The translations under genes and the position numbers were made by a program. 64,000 nt of DNA from Fuerstiella marisgermanici. Lineage in GTDB: Bacteria > Planctomycetota > Planctomycetia > Planctomycetales > Planctomycetaceae. This document shows positions 52,269-61,666 of the stretch, piece after piece (positions within the stretch are counted from its first letter, which is position 1; the number at the start of each line of letters is the position of its first letter). The notes beneath the pieces were generated by a model, which was not told the DNA's origin, made no database searches, and saw only the letters and a program-made list of their open reading frames with translations. The stretch lies in contig NZ_CP017641.1 of assembly GCF_001983935.1 (NCBI RefSeq), positions 682,001-746,000 of the forward strand. Direction: 5' to 3'.

Positions 52269-55200
52269 ATGCCCACCTTTCCAACGCGGCTATTCCTCAT
52301 CGCCGTCCTACTGTTATCGTTTATCCCAACAGCCAAGACTCACGCTGCCGACACGTATGACGTCGGCATTGGCGTGGTCGATATCACGCCGGACTATCCG
52401 ATTCGCCTGAATGGATTTGGCAACCGTCGCGAAGAATCCGAAGGCGTGTCGCAGCCGATTCACGCGCGAGCGATCGCGATTTCGCAGGGAGACCAACCGC
52501 CGCTGGTTTTGGTCGTGCTGGACAGTCTGGGCATACGTACTCCCATGGTTGACGCTGCTGCCGCGAGCATGGCGGAAACTCACAAGCTGCCACGCAAGAA
52601 TTTGGCCGTCACCTTTTCGCATTCTCATTGCACACCCAAAGTCAACGGAGCGTGTGACAACATCTTCAGTTCGGCGATTCCCGCTGAACACCAAATGCAT
52701 ATCGATCAATACACCGAAGCCCTGACCAGCCATATCGCAACGGCCGCCGCCAAAGCGATTGACTCGCGAAAACCGGCGACTCTGCACTGGGCTGTTGGTG
52801 AAGCGAAATTCGCGAAGAATCGTCGCCAGGTCGGCGGACCGGTGGATCACGATTTGCCCATGTTAGTTGTGAAGGACGCTGAAAGCGGAAAGCCGCGAGC
52901 CATCTATGTGTCATACGCGTGCCACGCTGTGACACTTTCGTTTAATCAAATTAGCGGCGACTGGCCCGGCTACGCGGCCGCGATGATCGAACGTCAGGTG
53001 CCCGGCGTTACGGCGATGGTTTCTATCGGAGCGGGTTCGGACCAAAACCCGGTTAGTGGCGTCACCGGCGATAAAGTGGATGTGGCGGCACAGCAGGGCG
53101 TGGAAATCGCGACCGACGTGAAGCGGATGCTGGAGGGTAAGTTGCGTCCGATCACAGGCCAACCGTCTTCTGTATTAAGCAGCATCGAACTGCCGCTAAA
53201 CGACCTGCCAACTCGTGAACAACTGGTCGAACAAACCGGAAAGGGCCGACCGACCGACAAGTATAATGCAACGACTCAGCTAGCCCGCCTGGACCGTGGC
53301 GAAGAACTGATTTCAAAGATCGACTACCCGATTCAAACATGGACCTTCGGCGACAGCTTTTGCATGACGTTTCTGGCAGGCGAAGTTTGCGTGGATTACG
53401 CTCTGCGATTGAAGACGGAAATTGATCGCGATCGCTTTTGGCTGAACACGTACAGCAACGACTTCTGTTCTTACATCCCATCAGAACGACTGGCGAAGGA
53501 AGGCCGCTACGGGGGCGGGGCTGAAGTTCCCTACTTTGCATTGCCCGCTACGCTAAAGGCCGGACTGGAACAGAAGATTGTCGACGAAGTTCACCGGCAG
53601 GTGCCGGACAGTTTTGAACCGCCCGATGTAAAGCCGGCCGACGATACTGCCGCCAAGGGAACTCAGGGAGTACCGCCGAAGCCACCAGAAGATTCACTGA
53701 ACTGCATTCAGGTGGTGCCGGGTTTGAAGGTCGAATTGGCGGCGGCAGAACCGAATGTGTCGGATCCGGTGGCCATCGACTTCGGAGCTGACGGTCGGCT
53801 GTGGGTGGCTGAGATGAACGACTACGGTCAAGGCGTGTATGAAACGTTTCAACAGACCGGTCGGATTCGATGGTTGAAAGACGCCGACAACGATGGCCAA
53901 TTCGAAACGGCAGGAACCTTCGTCGATGGTCTGCGGTTTCCTACCGACGTGAAGGTTTGGCGCGATGGCGTTTTGATTTGCGATGCGCCGGATATCCTTT
54001 TTGCACGCGATGAAGACGGTGACGGCAAAGCTGATTCGACGGAAAAGCTGTTTTCCGGCTTTGAGGTACGGAACGCTCAGGCGCGAGTTAACAGTTTACG
54101 TTGGGGGTTAGACAATTGGGTCTACGGAGCTGGCGGCTTGTTTGGCGGCAATATCGTATGTCACAAAACTGGTCAGACCGTTGATTGCCGTAACCGCGAC
54201 TTTCGTATCAATCCAGACACAGGCGAAATTCAGGCTGTCTCGGGCAGAACGCAGCAGGGCCGAAGTCGCAATGATCGAGGCGACTGGTTTGGCTGTTCTA
54301 ACGGAACACTCGTTCGAGCCATTCCGTCAGACGAAAACTACGCAGTTCGCAATCCCCTTTCACCGCCAGCGACGCCACCCGGGCTGTCAGCCGACGCGAA
54401 AGCTCACCAACTGCTGCCGCCTGAAAACCTGGTGACGTTCGAACTTTCCGGCGCACCGGGGCGAGCGACCTCAGCCTGTGGACTTGGAATTTATCGGGAT
54501 GTCGTATTGGGTCAGCAGTTTCACAACGACACCTTTACCTGCGAACCCGTCCATCAGTCAGTGCATCGCATCGACGTTACTGAAAACGGGCACGGCTTTA
54601 CAGGACAGCGCGGAACCGACGAAGTTGATCGTGAATTTCTGAGTTCCACGGATCGCTGGTTCCGTCCTGTGCAGGCACGCACGGGGCCGGACGGAGCTCT
54701 CTGGGTTGTGGACATGTACCGCTACGTGATCGAACATTCACGCTGGATCCCTCAGTCCACACTCGCCGAAATCGACGTCAACGCTGGGAGGGGGCGAGGC
54801 CGAATTTACCGAGTCACACCTGCGCGGGAGGAAGACGAACCACGTCCCGTCATTCCCGATCTGCAGTCGCTGTCGAACGCGGAACTTGTGACGCAACTGG
54901 ATTCGCCGAACGGGATCGTGCGGGATTTGGCTCATCAAATGCTGCTCTGGCGCAAGGCTAACGAGACGACGCCAGAACTGCAGCAGCTGGTCCCTGAAGG
55001 TACGTCCGACTTTGGGCGAATCCATGCGTTGGCCGTGTTGGACGGCTTGCAAAACCTCGGCGGCGGCAGCAACAAAGACAGCAAGGAACTTAAAGCTGCA
55101 CTGCTTTCCGCTTTGAAGTCCGGCCGTCCCGAAGTTCAGCGATTCGCCGTAGGTTTAAGCGAACAGTTCTCCGGCAACGATGCCATCGTCAACGCCGTTT

Positions 55201-57302
55201 TGGCACTGGTCGACAGCGACAATGTGCGAGTGAGACGCCAGGTTGCGTTGTCGCTGGGCAGCTTTGCAGCACAAGCTGATCAACGTCGAACTGAAATTAC
55301 ACTCTCAATCTCGCGGCTACTCAGTCAAAAAGAAAACGACAACTACGTGCGCTCGGCAGCGCTTAGTTCCGTCACGGGTGACATTGTGGACCCCGTGCTT
55401 ACAACATACTCAAAGTTTCCAGCGGTCGATCAGAACGGCGGTATGTCTCAAAGCCTGGATCTGCTGGCCGCACGTGTCTGTGATTTGGACTCACTGACCG
55501 AGTGGCTGCCTGAAATTGTGAAGCGTTCGGCTGCCGCACCCAACGACGTCGCCACCAGAATCCTGACAGCATTGGACGCTCGATCGGACGCTGCAAAAAT
55601 CGAATCCGATGAAGTATCACATGACCATATTCTCACGCTGTATCAAACGGCGGCGTCGTCTCTTGCAGAAGACGAAGTGACGGACGTCAATCAAGCGATA
55701 GCCGCGTTGAAATTTATTGGCCGCCGCAACGGGGCATTCACATCATCGATCCTGAAGCAGGAAGACTTTTCTGCCAGTGCCCGAGCAGACTTAGTCAGCC
55801 GCTTTCTGTCGGCTCGCTTTCCAGTCAGCTTACAGAATGCGGCTGCCAGCGCGATCGCTTCAGTTGGTGTCGACGATACGACAGACGTGCTGTTGGAAGC
55901 GCTTCCGGCCATTAGTCCTGAAGTTCGCAGTGAAGTTGTTTCTGAGCTCTTGAACCTAGGTGACGGTCCGTCCGCGTTGCTGACGTCGATCGAACAAGGC
56001 TCCGTGCGTCCGGAACTGCTGGATGCCGCACAACGCGACAAGCTTTTAAATCACTCGTCCGAGAAGGTTCGATTATTGGCCAAAGCAACACTCGGGGCAG
56101 AACGCGAAACTAATCGCACGGCTGTCGTCGCTTCGCTGCAGGGGTGCCTGGATCTGCCCGGCGACGCGAAACGCGGTGAAGCTGTATTCCGCAAGCGATG
56201 TTCGTCATGCCACAAGCTGCAGGATCACGGGTTCGTTGTTGGTCCCGACCTACAGGCGCTGACGAATCGCGATCCTAAATGGTTGCTGACCACGATTCTC
56301 GACCCGAACAAAGAAGTCGATGCCCGGTACGTTTCGTGGACGGCGGCGACAACTGCCGGCCGAACGGCTTCCGGATTGATTGTGGAAGAATCGGCGAACG
56401 AAGTGCGTCTCCGCGAATCCGGCGGCAAAGAACACGTCATCCGTCGCGCCGACATTGACGAGTTCCGCTCATCGCAGAAATCCGTCATGCCTGAAGGTTT
56501 GGAAAAAGACATGACACCTCAGGACCTAAGCGACGTGATCGTGTTTGTGTCCAGCCTGAAGTCGACCGCTAAACCGCCCGCAACTACTCAAACGCTGCCA
56601 CGCCGCGCACCTGAAATCGCACCATTCCTATTGGACGAAACGCAATCTGTTGAGCGGCGTCAGGAAGCGATCGACGCTCGACCGGGGATGGGGCCAGCCA
56701 TTATTTCGCTTCTGGTCGCAGACTTACCGTCCGACGCGACGTCGGCAGAAACGCTGAAAGAAGAGTACCGTCGTATCCCGTGGATCTGGCGAGTCGCTCT
56801 GGCAGTCGGCAAACGTAACGACGGAGGCGAGATTCGTGACCTGTTGGAAGTTTGTTTGCCTGGCGATGGTCAACCCTTGCGAGATTGGCAGGCAGTCGTG
56901 ATTGGCGGTGGAATCATCAACGGGCTAAGTCAGCAAACGGTTTGGCCGCGTCCGCGAATTGAAGAAGTGCTTGCGGGACTTCCGGCCGTGAAAGCAGCGT
57001 GGCCTCGAACGCTGCAACTGGCTTCCGAAATGGCGGACGATGAGGCCGTGAAGCCGGGGACTCGCTACGACGCCCTGCGAATGGTTGCGCTGCGGGACGC
57101 TGAAATAGCGATTCCGCAGTTGAAGAAGTACCTGACTGCGACAACACCGAATGCACTGCAAATGGGAGCTGTCAGCGGTCTGGCGGACATCAATTCGCCG
57201 GACGCTGCGGCGCTGCTGACCGATGCACTCACATTCCTCAAGGGCCGAAATCGTGAGCTGGCTGTTGACGGCTTGAAACGCTTGAAGCGGAATGAGCCAT
57301 AG
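52269..57302 (+). CDS. Giant secreted fusion: neutral-ceramidase-like domain, PVC dehydrogenase-like domain, HEAT repeats and haem-binding domain
   Basis: 1677 residues. Signal peptide PTRLFLIAVLLLSFIPTAKTHA. Residues 28-460 look like the neutral/alkaline ceramidase N-terminal family (VGIGVVDITPDYPIRLNGFGNRREES, VVLDSLGI, SHSHCTPK, YACHAVTL). From about 480 the planctomycete membrane-bound dehydrogenase-type beta-propeller follows (GLKVELAAAEPNVSDPVAIDFGADGRLWVAEMNDYGQG, LWVVDMYRYVIEHSRWIP). HEAT-like repeats then run to about 1270, and a haem site C1311-S-S-C1314-H1315 with GFVVGPDLQALTNRDPKWLLTTILDPNKEVDARY matches the Pirellula/Verrucomicrobium haem-binding domain. Joining the first domain to the others is unusual. 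Confidence 0.88.
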   Translation: MPTFPTRLFLIAVLLLSFIPTAKTHAADTYDVGIGVVDITPDYPIRLNGFGNRREESEGVSQPIHARAIAISQGDQPPLVLVVLDSLGIRTPMVDAAAASMAETHKLPRKNLAVTFSHSHCTPKVNGACDNIFSSAIPAEHQMHIDQYTEALTSHIATAAAKAIDSRKPATLHWAVGEAKFAKNRRQVGGPVDHDLPMLVVKDAESGKPRAIYVSYACHAVTLSFNQISGDWPGYAAAMIERQVPGVTAMVSIGAGSDQNPVSGVTGDKVDVAAQQGVEIATDVKRMLEGKLRPITGQPSSVLSSIELPLNDLPTREQLVEQTGKGRPTDKYNATTQLARLDRGEELISKIDYPIQTWTFGDSFCMTFLAGEVCVDYALRLKTEIDRDRFWLNTYSNDFCSYIPSERLAKEGRYGGGAEVPYFALPATLKAGLEQKIVDEVHRQVPDSFEPPDVKPADDTAAKGTQGVPPKPPEDSLNCIQVVPGLKVELAAAEPNVSDPVAIDFGADGRLWVAEMNDYGQGVYETFQQTGRIRWLKDADNDGQFETAGTFVDGLRFPTDVKVWRDGVLICDAPDILFARDEDGDGKADSTEKLFSGFEVRNAQARVNSLRWGLDNWVYGAGGLFGGNIVCHKTGQTVDCRNRDFRINPDTGEIQAVSGRTQQGRSRNDRGDWFGCSNGTLVRAIPSDENYAVRNPLSPPATPPGLSADAKAHQLLPPENLVTFELSGAPGRATSACGLGIYRDVVLGQQFHNDTFTCEPVHQSVHRIDVTENGHGFTGQRGTDEVDREFLSSTDRWFRPVQARTGPDGALWVVDMYRYVIEHSRWIPQSTLAEIDVNAGRGRGRIYRVTPAREEDEPRPVIPDLQSLSNAELVTQLDSPNGIVRDLAHQMLLWRKANETTPELQQLVPEGTSDFGRIHALAVLDGLQNLGGGSNKDSKELKAALLSALKSGRPEVQRFAVGLSEQFSGNDAIVNAVLALVDSDNVRVRRQVALSLGSFAAQADQRRTEITLSISRLLSQKENDNYVRSAALSSVTGDIVDPVLTTYSKFPAVDQNGGMSQSLDLLAARVCDLDSLTEWLPEIVKRSAAAPNDVATRILTALDARSDAAKIESDEVSHDHILTLYQTAASSLAEDEVTDVNQAIAALKFIGRRNGAFTSSILKQEDFSASARADLVSRFLSARFPVSLQNAAASAIASVGVDDTTDVLLEALPAISPEVRSEVVSELLNLGDGPSALLTSIEQGSVRPELLDAAQRDKLLNHSSEKVRLLAKATLGAERETNRTAVVASLQGCLDLPGDAKRGEAVFRKRCSSCHKLQDHGFVVGPDLQALTNRDPKWLLTTILDPNKEVDARYVSWTAATTAGRTASGLIVEESANEVRLRESGGKEHVIRRADIDEFRSSQKSVMPEGLEKDMTPQDLSDVIVFVSSLKSTAKPPATTQTLPRRAPEIAPFLLDETQSVERRQEAIDARPGMGPAIISLLVADLPSDATSAETLKEEYRRIPWIWRVALAVGKRNDGGEIRDLLEVCLPGDGQPLRDWQAVVIGGGIINGLSQQTVWPRPRIEEVLAGLPAVKAAWPRTLQLASEMADDEAVKPGTRYDALRMVALRDAEIAIPQLKKYLTATTPNALQMGAVSGLADINSPDAAALLTDALTFLKGRNRELAVDGLKRLKRNEP

Positions 57303-57503
57303 CTCGGTGGACAGTGATCGGCAATTCCTGCCGATGTGAATTCAAGTGAGGAAGTCTGGGCGGTTTCTGCACGGCGGGACCGGGCTAACCCATACGAACG
57401 GTTCATTCGCGTCAAGTCGCATAACGCGGCACTCCGATATCGATGGCGTAAGCGCACAGGAATCTCAGTGCGCAGATTTCGGGGCCAACGAAGGACCGTT
57501 GGA

Positions 57504-59414
57504 ATGAAGCTGCAGGAATTCGTACGTCGTTTACAACGAGGTTTCGCCGGACTGGCACTCTGTGGTGCCGCCTGGTCCGGCGTTGTCGGAGCAGAAGAAG
57601 CTTGCGCCGGCGATCCGTTGATGACGCGCAACACCACCTTCCGCATTCCATTTGCGATCGAAGCGGCCGGCGATTCGCCCGTGCAAAGCACGGCCATTCT
57701 GTTTGCATCAGTGGACGGCGGGCCGATGGAACCTGCGCTGCGCGTTCCAGCGACCGCTGGCGGATTCCAGTTTGTTGCGCCGGCCGATGGACTGTACGGA
57801 TTCGCTGTTCGGATGACCGATGCCAGCGGGCGAGTTCCCGGCGAAGCAGAACCATTGACTCCGGAACTGGAAGTCATTGTGGACACCGTGGCTCCCGATC
57901 TAAATCTTCAGCTTGTGGAGACGGCCCCCGGTCAGGTCGATGTCGTCTGGAACAGCGGACAATCAAAGATCGCGCCTGGTTCGGTGCGTTTGGAATACGC
58001 TGAAGGTGCAAACGGTCGCTGGCAACCCATTCGTGAGGCCGTGGATTCAACCGGCCGAGTATCCTTGAAAACTCAGCCAGGAACATCCGTTTCTGTGCGA
58101 GGCTTTCTGACGGACCTTGCAGGAAACGAAGGCAGCGGAACCGCTCAAGTGGTGCTTGCCGCCAGACCTGAGCCAACCGCTACAAGCTCTCAGTCGGCGG
58201 GAAACCAGGCGGCTGCAAACAACCTCGGGCAGCTGAACACTCAACAGCAAAATTCATCTTCACTTCTCGGCCCGAATCCGTTTGCTGCGACTGCACAAAA
58301 CGCGACTGCCGCGCCTCTGCAAATCCAGCGAACTCAGCAAACACAACCTCAGATTGGGACTGGTTCCGGACCTGCCAACTCACCTGTTCAATCTCAGCAG
58401 CAGCCGAATCCATCGCACCAGCAGACGCGTCAGGTGGCGGCACCGCCGCAGCATGTTCAACAGCCACGGCAACAGATGCAGGCGCCGCCACCGCAGCCAC
58501 GGCAATCTGCACCGCAGCCGCCGCAGCAAGTGGCTCAACAGATGCCAGCTCATCGCTACGCGCCTCCGCCGCAGGTTCGCCAGCAACCGCCACAGAACTT
58601 TGTTCAGCCGGGACGACCTTCTGCCGCTGCTATGCCGGCGATGACGATTCGCCCTTCGCCGTCGGGCAGCAATACGGTCAGCGCACATCCGGCCGCATTT
58701 GGTGCGCGAACCGCCAACCCAACATCTGGCGGCCCGATGGGCAATGTCGCAATTAGCAACCAAACCTATAACCCGGAAGTGGGCGGCCAACTCGTGACCA
58801 GCCCTCAATTTGACCTCGCTTACGAACTGGAAGACGTGGGACCGTCCGGCGTGAGTGCCGTGGAATTGTTCGTCACCGAAGACAACGGTCAGCACTGGTT
58901 TCGCTACGGAACAGACGTGGACGTTCGTTCGCCGATGCAGGTCGACGCTCGAGGCGAAGGTACGTTCGGCTTTGCGGTCCGCGTGCGAAACGGGATTGGC
59001 TTTACCGAGCCGCCGCCGCAGCCGGGTGACACGCCATCAATTGTCGTAACTGTCGACCAGACTCGACCAACAATCAATCTGGGAACCCCACGCATTATCG
59101 CGGATGGTCGCGGACGAATTCAGCTGGACTGGCAGGTCGGCGATCGTAACGCGTCCGCCAGCCCGGTGCGGCTGGAATTTTCAGACAGTCCAACGGGACC
59201 GTGGACTCCACTGTTTGATTGGCAACTTGATGCAGGAAGCTACGAGATGCCTGTTCAACCAGGCTTGCCGACGGCCATCTTCTTTCGCCTGCACGCTCGC
59301 GACGCGGCTGGCAATGTCGCCACGTCACAAACGCCTCAGGCCCTGGTCGTCGACCAGCAACGACCACGTGCTCGGCTGCTGCGTGTTGAACCGGTTTCGA
59401 TCAGCAATCGATAG
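57504..59414 (+). CDS. Secreted protein with fibronectin-like repeats and Pro/Gln-rich linker
   Basis: 636 residues from the ATG at 57504, which gives a signal peptide (FVRRLQRGFAGLALCGAAWSG). Two similar beta-domain stretches flank the linker: RNTTFRIPFAIEAAGDSPVQ..DTVAPDLNLQLVETAPGQVDVVWNSG and FDLAYELEDVGPSGVSAVELFVTEDNGQHW..DQTRPTINLGTPRII..RIQLDWQVGDRN, each with VRLE[YF]..GPW/W-type cores as in planctomycete immunoglobulin-like domains. Residues about 230-400 are Gln/Pro-rich (PQPQQ, PPPQ runs). Probably a cell-surface or matrix protein; no enzymatic motif. Confidence 0.75.
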   Translation: MKLQEFVRRLQRGFAGLALCGAAWSGVVGAEEACAGDPLMTRNTTFRIPFAIEAAGDSPVQSTAILFASVDGGPMEPALRVPATAGGFQFVAPADGLYGFAVRMTDASGRVPGEAEPLTPELEVIVDTVAPDLNLQLVETAPGQVDVVWNSGQSKIAPGSVRLEYAEGANGRWQPIREAVDSTGRVSLKTQPGTSVSVRGFLTDLAGNEGSGTAQVVLAARPEPTATSSQSAGNQAAANNLGQLNTQQQNSSSLLGPNPFAATAQNATAAPLQIQRTQQTQPQIGTGSGPANSPVQSQQQPNPSHQQTRQVAAPPQHVQQPRQQMQAPPPQPRQSAPQPPQQVAQQMPAHRYAPPPQVRQQPPQNFVQPGRPSAAAMPAMTIRPSPSGSNTVSAHPAAFGARTANPTSGGPMGNVAISNQTYNPEVGGQLVTSPQFDLAYELEDVGPSGVSAVELFVTEDNGQHWFRYGTDVDVRSPMQVDARGEGTFGFAVRVRNGIGFTEPPPQPGDTPSIVVTVDQTRPTINLGTPRIIADGRGRIQLDWQVGDRNASASPVRLEFSDSPTGPWTPLFDWQLDAGSYEMPVQPGLPTAIFFRLHARDAAGNVATSQTPQALVVDQQRPRARLLRVEPVSISNR

Positions 59415-59502
59415 TTCGCGTCTGTGTGCTGTTGCACAGCACCTGGGCGCGACGCAGCGTTGCATAACGCGGTGAAGATTTGACAACTTCGCCGCAGCGA
59501 CC

Positions 59503-60630
59503 TTACGCCAGAACTGCTTCGGCGGCGTGCCATTTCGCTCCGTCGCGGATCACGTGTCGGTACAGTGTGTCTCGTTCGACAGGTTCGCGGCCGGCTTCGC
59601 GGATCATGCGATGCATCTGATCCACCGTCATGCCTTCCGGCGTTTTGGCGCCCGCGTCGTGGTAGATCAATTCGTGCACAACCGTGCCGTCGATGTCATC
59701 CGCACCGTAACTCAGGGCCATTTGAGCCGTCTGTTCGCCCAGCATAATCCAATATGCTTTCACGTGATCGAAGTTGTCCAGCATCAATCGGCCGACAGCC
59801 ATCATGCGAAGGTCGAACAGGCCGTCTGGCTTGCGGATGTTGTCCAGTTCAGTGTTTTCCGGATGGAACGCCAGCGGGATGAAGGTTTGAAAACCACCGG
59901 TTTCGTCCTGTAACTTTCGAAGCCTCAACATGTGATCGATGCGGTGCCTGGCTTGTTCGATATGTCCGTAAAGCATCGTTGCGTTAGACCGCAAGCCAAG
60001 TTCGTGAGCAGTGCGATGTACGTCGAACCAGACGTCGCTGTCTGCCTTGTGTTCGCAAAGCTGCTTTCGAATTTCCGGATCGAAAATTTCAGCACCGCCG
60101 CCGGGCATGCTGCCAAGGCCGGCTTCGATCATCTGCTCCATGACCCAGCGGATCGACTTTTTGGTGATGAAGCTGAACCAACTGATTTCGACCGGCGTCC
60201 ACGCCTTAATGTGAATCTCTGGGCACGTCTCGTGAATCGTTCGCACGAGATCCAGATACCAGTCGAACTTCTTTTTGTGGTGAAGTCCACCCACAACATG
60301 GATCTCTGTCGCTCCGGCCGCGCGACCTTCTAACGCTCGCGCACGAACACCGGCTTCATCAAACGTGTAGGCCTTTTCGTCCTTCAGGTCCGCTCGAAAG
60401 GCGCAAAAGCGACATCGATATACGCAGACGTTAGTCGGGTTCAAGTGGATGTTTGTGTTGTAAAACGCGGCGTTGCCACATTTGCGTTCGCGGACGATGT
60501 TGGCCAGGTATCCGAGCGTGTGCAGGTCGGCCGATTCGTCAAGGTAGACGCCGTCATCGAAGCTTAGACGTTCGCCTGCGATCACTTTGTCGGCGATGAT
60601 TTGGATTGGGGGATCGAGAGTCTGGAACAT
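59503..60630 (-). CDS. mqnE: Aminodeoxyfutalosine synthase (radical SAM)
   Basis: 375 residues. Adds the SAM-derived adenosyl radical to 3-[(1-carboxyvinyl)oxy]benzoate to give 6-amino-6-deoxyfutalosine in the futalosine route to menaquinone. The iron-sulfur motif is C69-x3-C73-x2-C76 (CVYRCRFC), with FRADLKDEKAYTFDE, HVVGGLHHKKKFDWY, PEIHIKAWTPVEI and GSMPGGGAEIFDPEIR typical of MqnE. Placing it with a UbiA-type gene supports the futalosine pathway. The start at 60630 gives the family's usual length. Confidence 0.94.
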   Translation of the reverse strand: MFQTLDPPIQIIADKVIAGERLSFDDGVYLDESADLHTLGYLANIVRERKCGNAAFYNTNIHLNPTNVCVYRCRFCAFRADLKDEKAYTFDEAGVRARALEGRAAGATEIHVVGGLHHKKKFDWYLDLVRTIHETCPEIHIKAWTPVEISWFSFITKKSIRWVMEQMIEAGLGSMPGGGAEIFDPEIRKQLCEHKADSDVWFDVHRTAHELGLRSNATMLYGHIEQARHRIDHMLRLRKLQDETGGFQTFIPLAFHPENTELDNIRKPDGLFDLRMMAVGRLMLDNFDHVKAYWIMLGEQTAQMALSYGADDIDGTVVHELIYHDAGAKTPEGMTVDQMHRMIREAGREPVERDTLYRHVIRDGAKWHAAEAVLA

Positions 60631-60672
60631 GCGAATTTGAAATTCTGGATTTTAGATTTGAAACTCTGGGCT

Positions 60673-61590
60673 TCAGAGTCGCTGCACCCATAGATCGATG
60701 CAGCCGAGGATCAGGATGCCGAAACTCACAATGGCATTCACGTTAAAGAACGCAATGTTGACTCGCTGAAGGTCGTCCGGCCGAACCAGCCAATGCTGGT
60801 ACAACAGCAGAACGCCTATCACTGCGACGCCGACAAGAAAGACCGTGCCCAAACCGGTCAACGACCACAACAGCACCAGCATTGCGATGGTTGCGAGATG
60901 ACTGACGAACGCGATCCGCAGTGCTCCGGCCACACCAAATTTTGCGGGAATACTGTACAGTCGGCGACCTTTGTCGAAGTCTGAATCCTGGCACGCATAG
61001 ATGATATCAAAGCCGCCTACCCAAAAGAAAATCACTCCAGCGAGCAGAGTGGGCTGCAACGCAAATTCGTCGCGAACGGCGATCCACGCGGCGATCGGAG
61101 ACATCATCAGTGCGGCCGATAGCCAATAATGGCACAGGCTGGTCCACCGTTTGGCGTAGCTGTAGCCGAGCAGAAACAACAGGACTGGAACTGCCAGCAG
61201 TAACGGCAGTCGCTTCGGCAGAAAGATCAGCGTCGACGCGACAAAGGCCACACTGCACAGCAGAGTAAACAACGTCACCGCCTTCACCGATAGCAGCCCG
61301 GCGGGAATATGCCTCACTGCCGTGCGAGGATTCTCAGCGTCCACGTCACGGTCGACCAGTCGATTGAACGCCATCGCTGCGGACCGGGCAAAGACCATGC
61401 ACAAAAGAATTCCAACGAGGTCACGAATCCGAAATTCTGAATCCGGCTGAACCCACGCCAGCACGGCCGCCAATGCCGCGAACGGAAGTGCAAACACGGT
61501 ATGACTGAATCGGATCAGTTCCAGAAAATGTCGGATAGTCTGTAGCACAGATTCGGCTGTTGAATTCGTTCGGAGCGGCGTTGCGATCAC
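60673..61590 (-). CDS. mqnP: UbiA-type prenyltransferase, probable MqnP
   Basis: 305 residues with about eight membrane helices. The two aspartate-rich prenyl-diphosphate sites are N-R-L-V-D-R-D-V-D (RLVDRDVDAENPRT) and D-S-D-F-D-K (QDSDFDKGRRLYSIPAKFG). In the futalosine pathway the attachment of the prenyl chain is done by a UbiA-like protein, and its placement 42 bp upstream of mqnE favours this role over ubiquinone (octaprenyl) synthesis. The name is by context. Confidence 0.85.
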   Translation of the reverse strand: MIATPLRTNSTAESVLQTIRHFLELIRFSHTVFALPFAALAAVLAWVQPDSEFRIRDLVGILLCMVFARSAAMAFNRLVDRDVDAENPRTAVRHIPAGLLSVKAVTLFTLLCSVAFVASTLIFLPKRLPLLLAVPVLLFLLGYSYAKRWTSLCHYWLSAALMMSPIAAWIAVRDEFALQPTLLAGVIFFWVGGFDIIYACQDSDFDKGRRLYSIPAKFGVAGALRIAFVSHLATIAMLVLLWSLTGLGTVFLVGVAVIGVLLLYQHWLVRPDDLQRVNIAFFNVNAIVSFGILILGCIDLWVQRL

Positions 61591-61666
61591 GGAGCGACAC
61601 GGCCTCAGAAAATTGGTGTCTTTCTACAATCGCCAGTGACTGGTTCTATCCGCATTTGTCCGTGGT

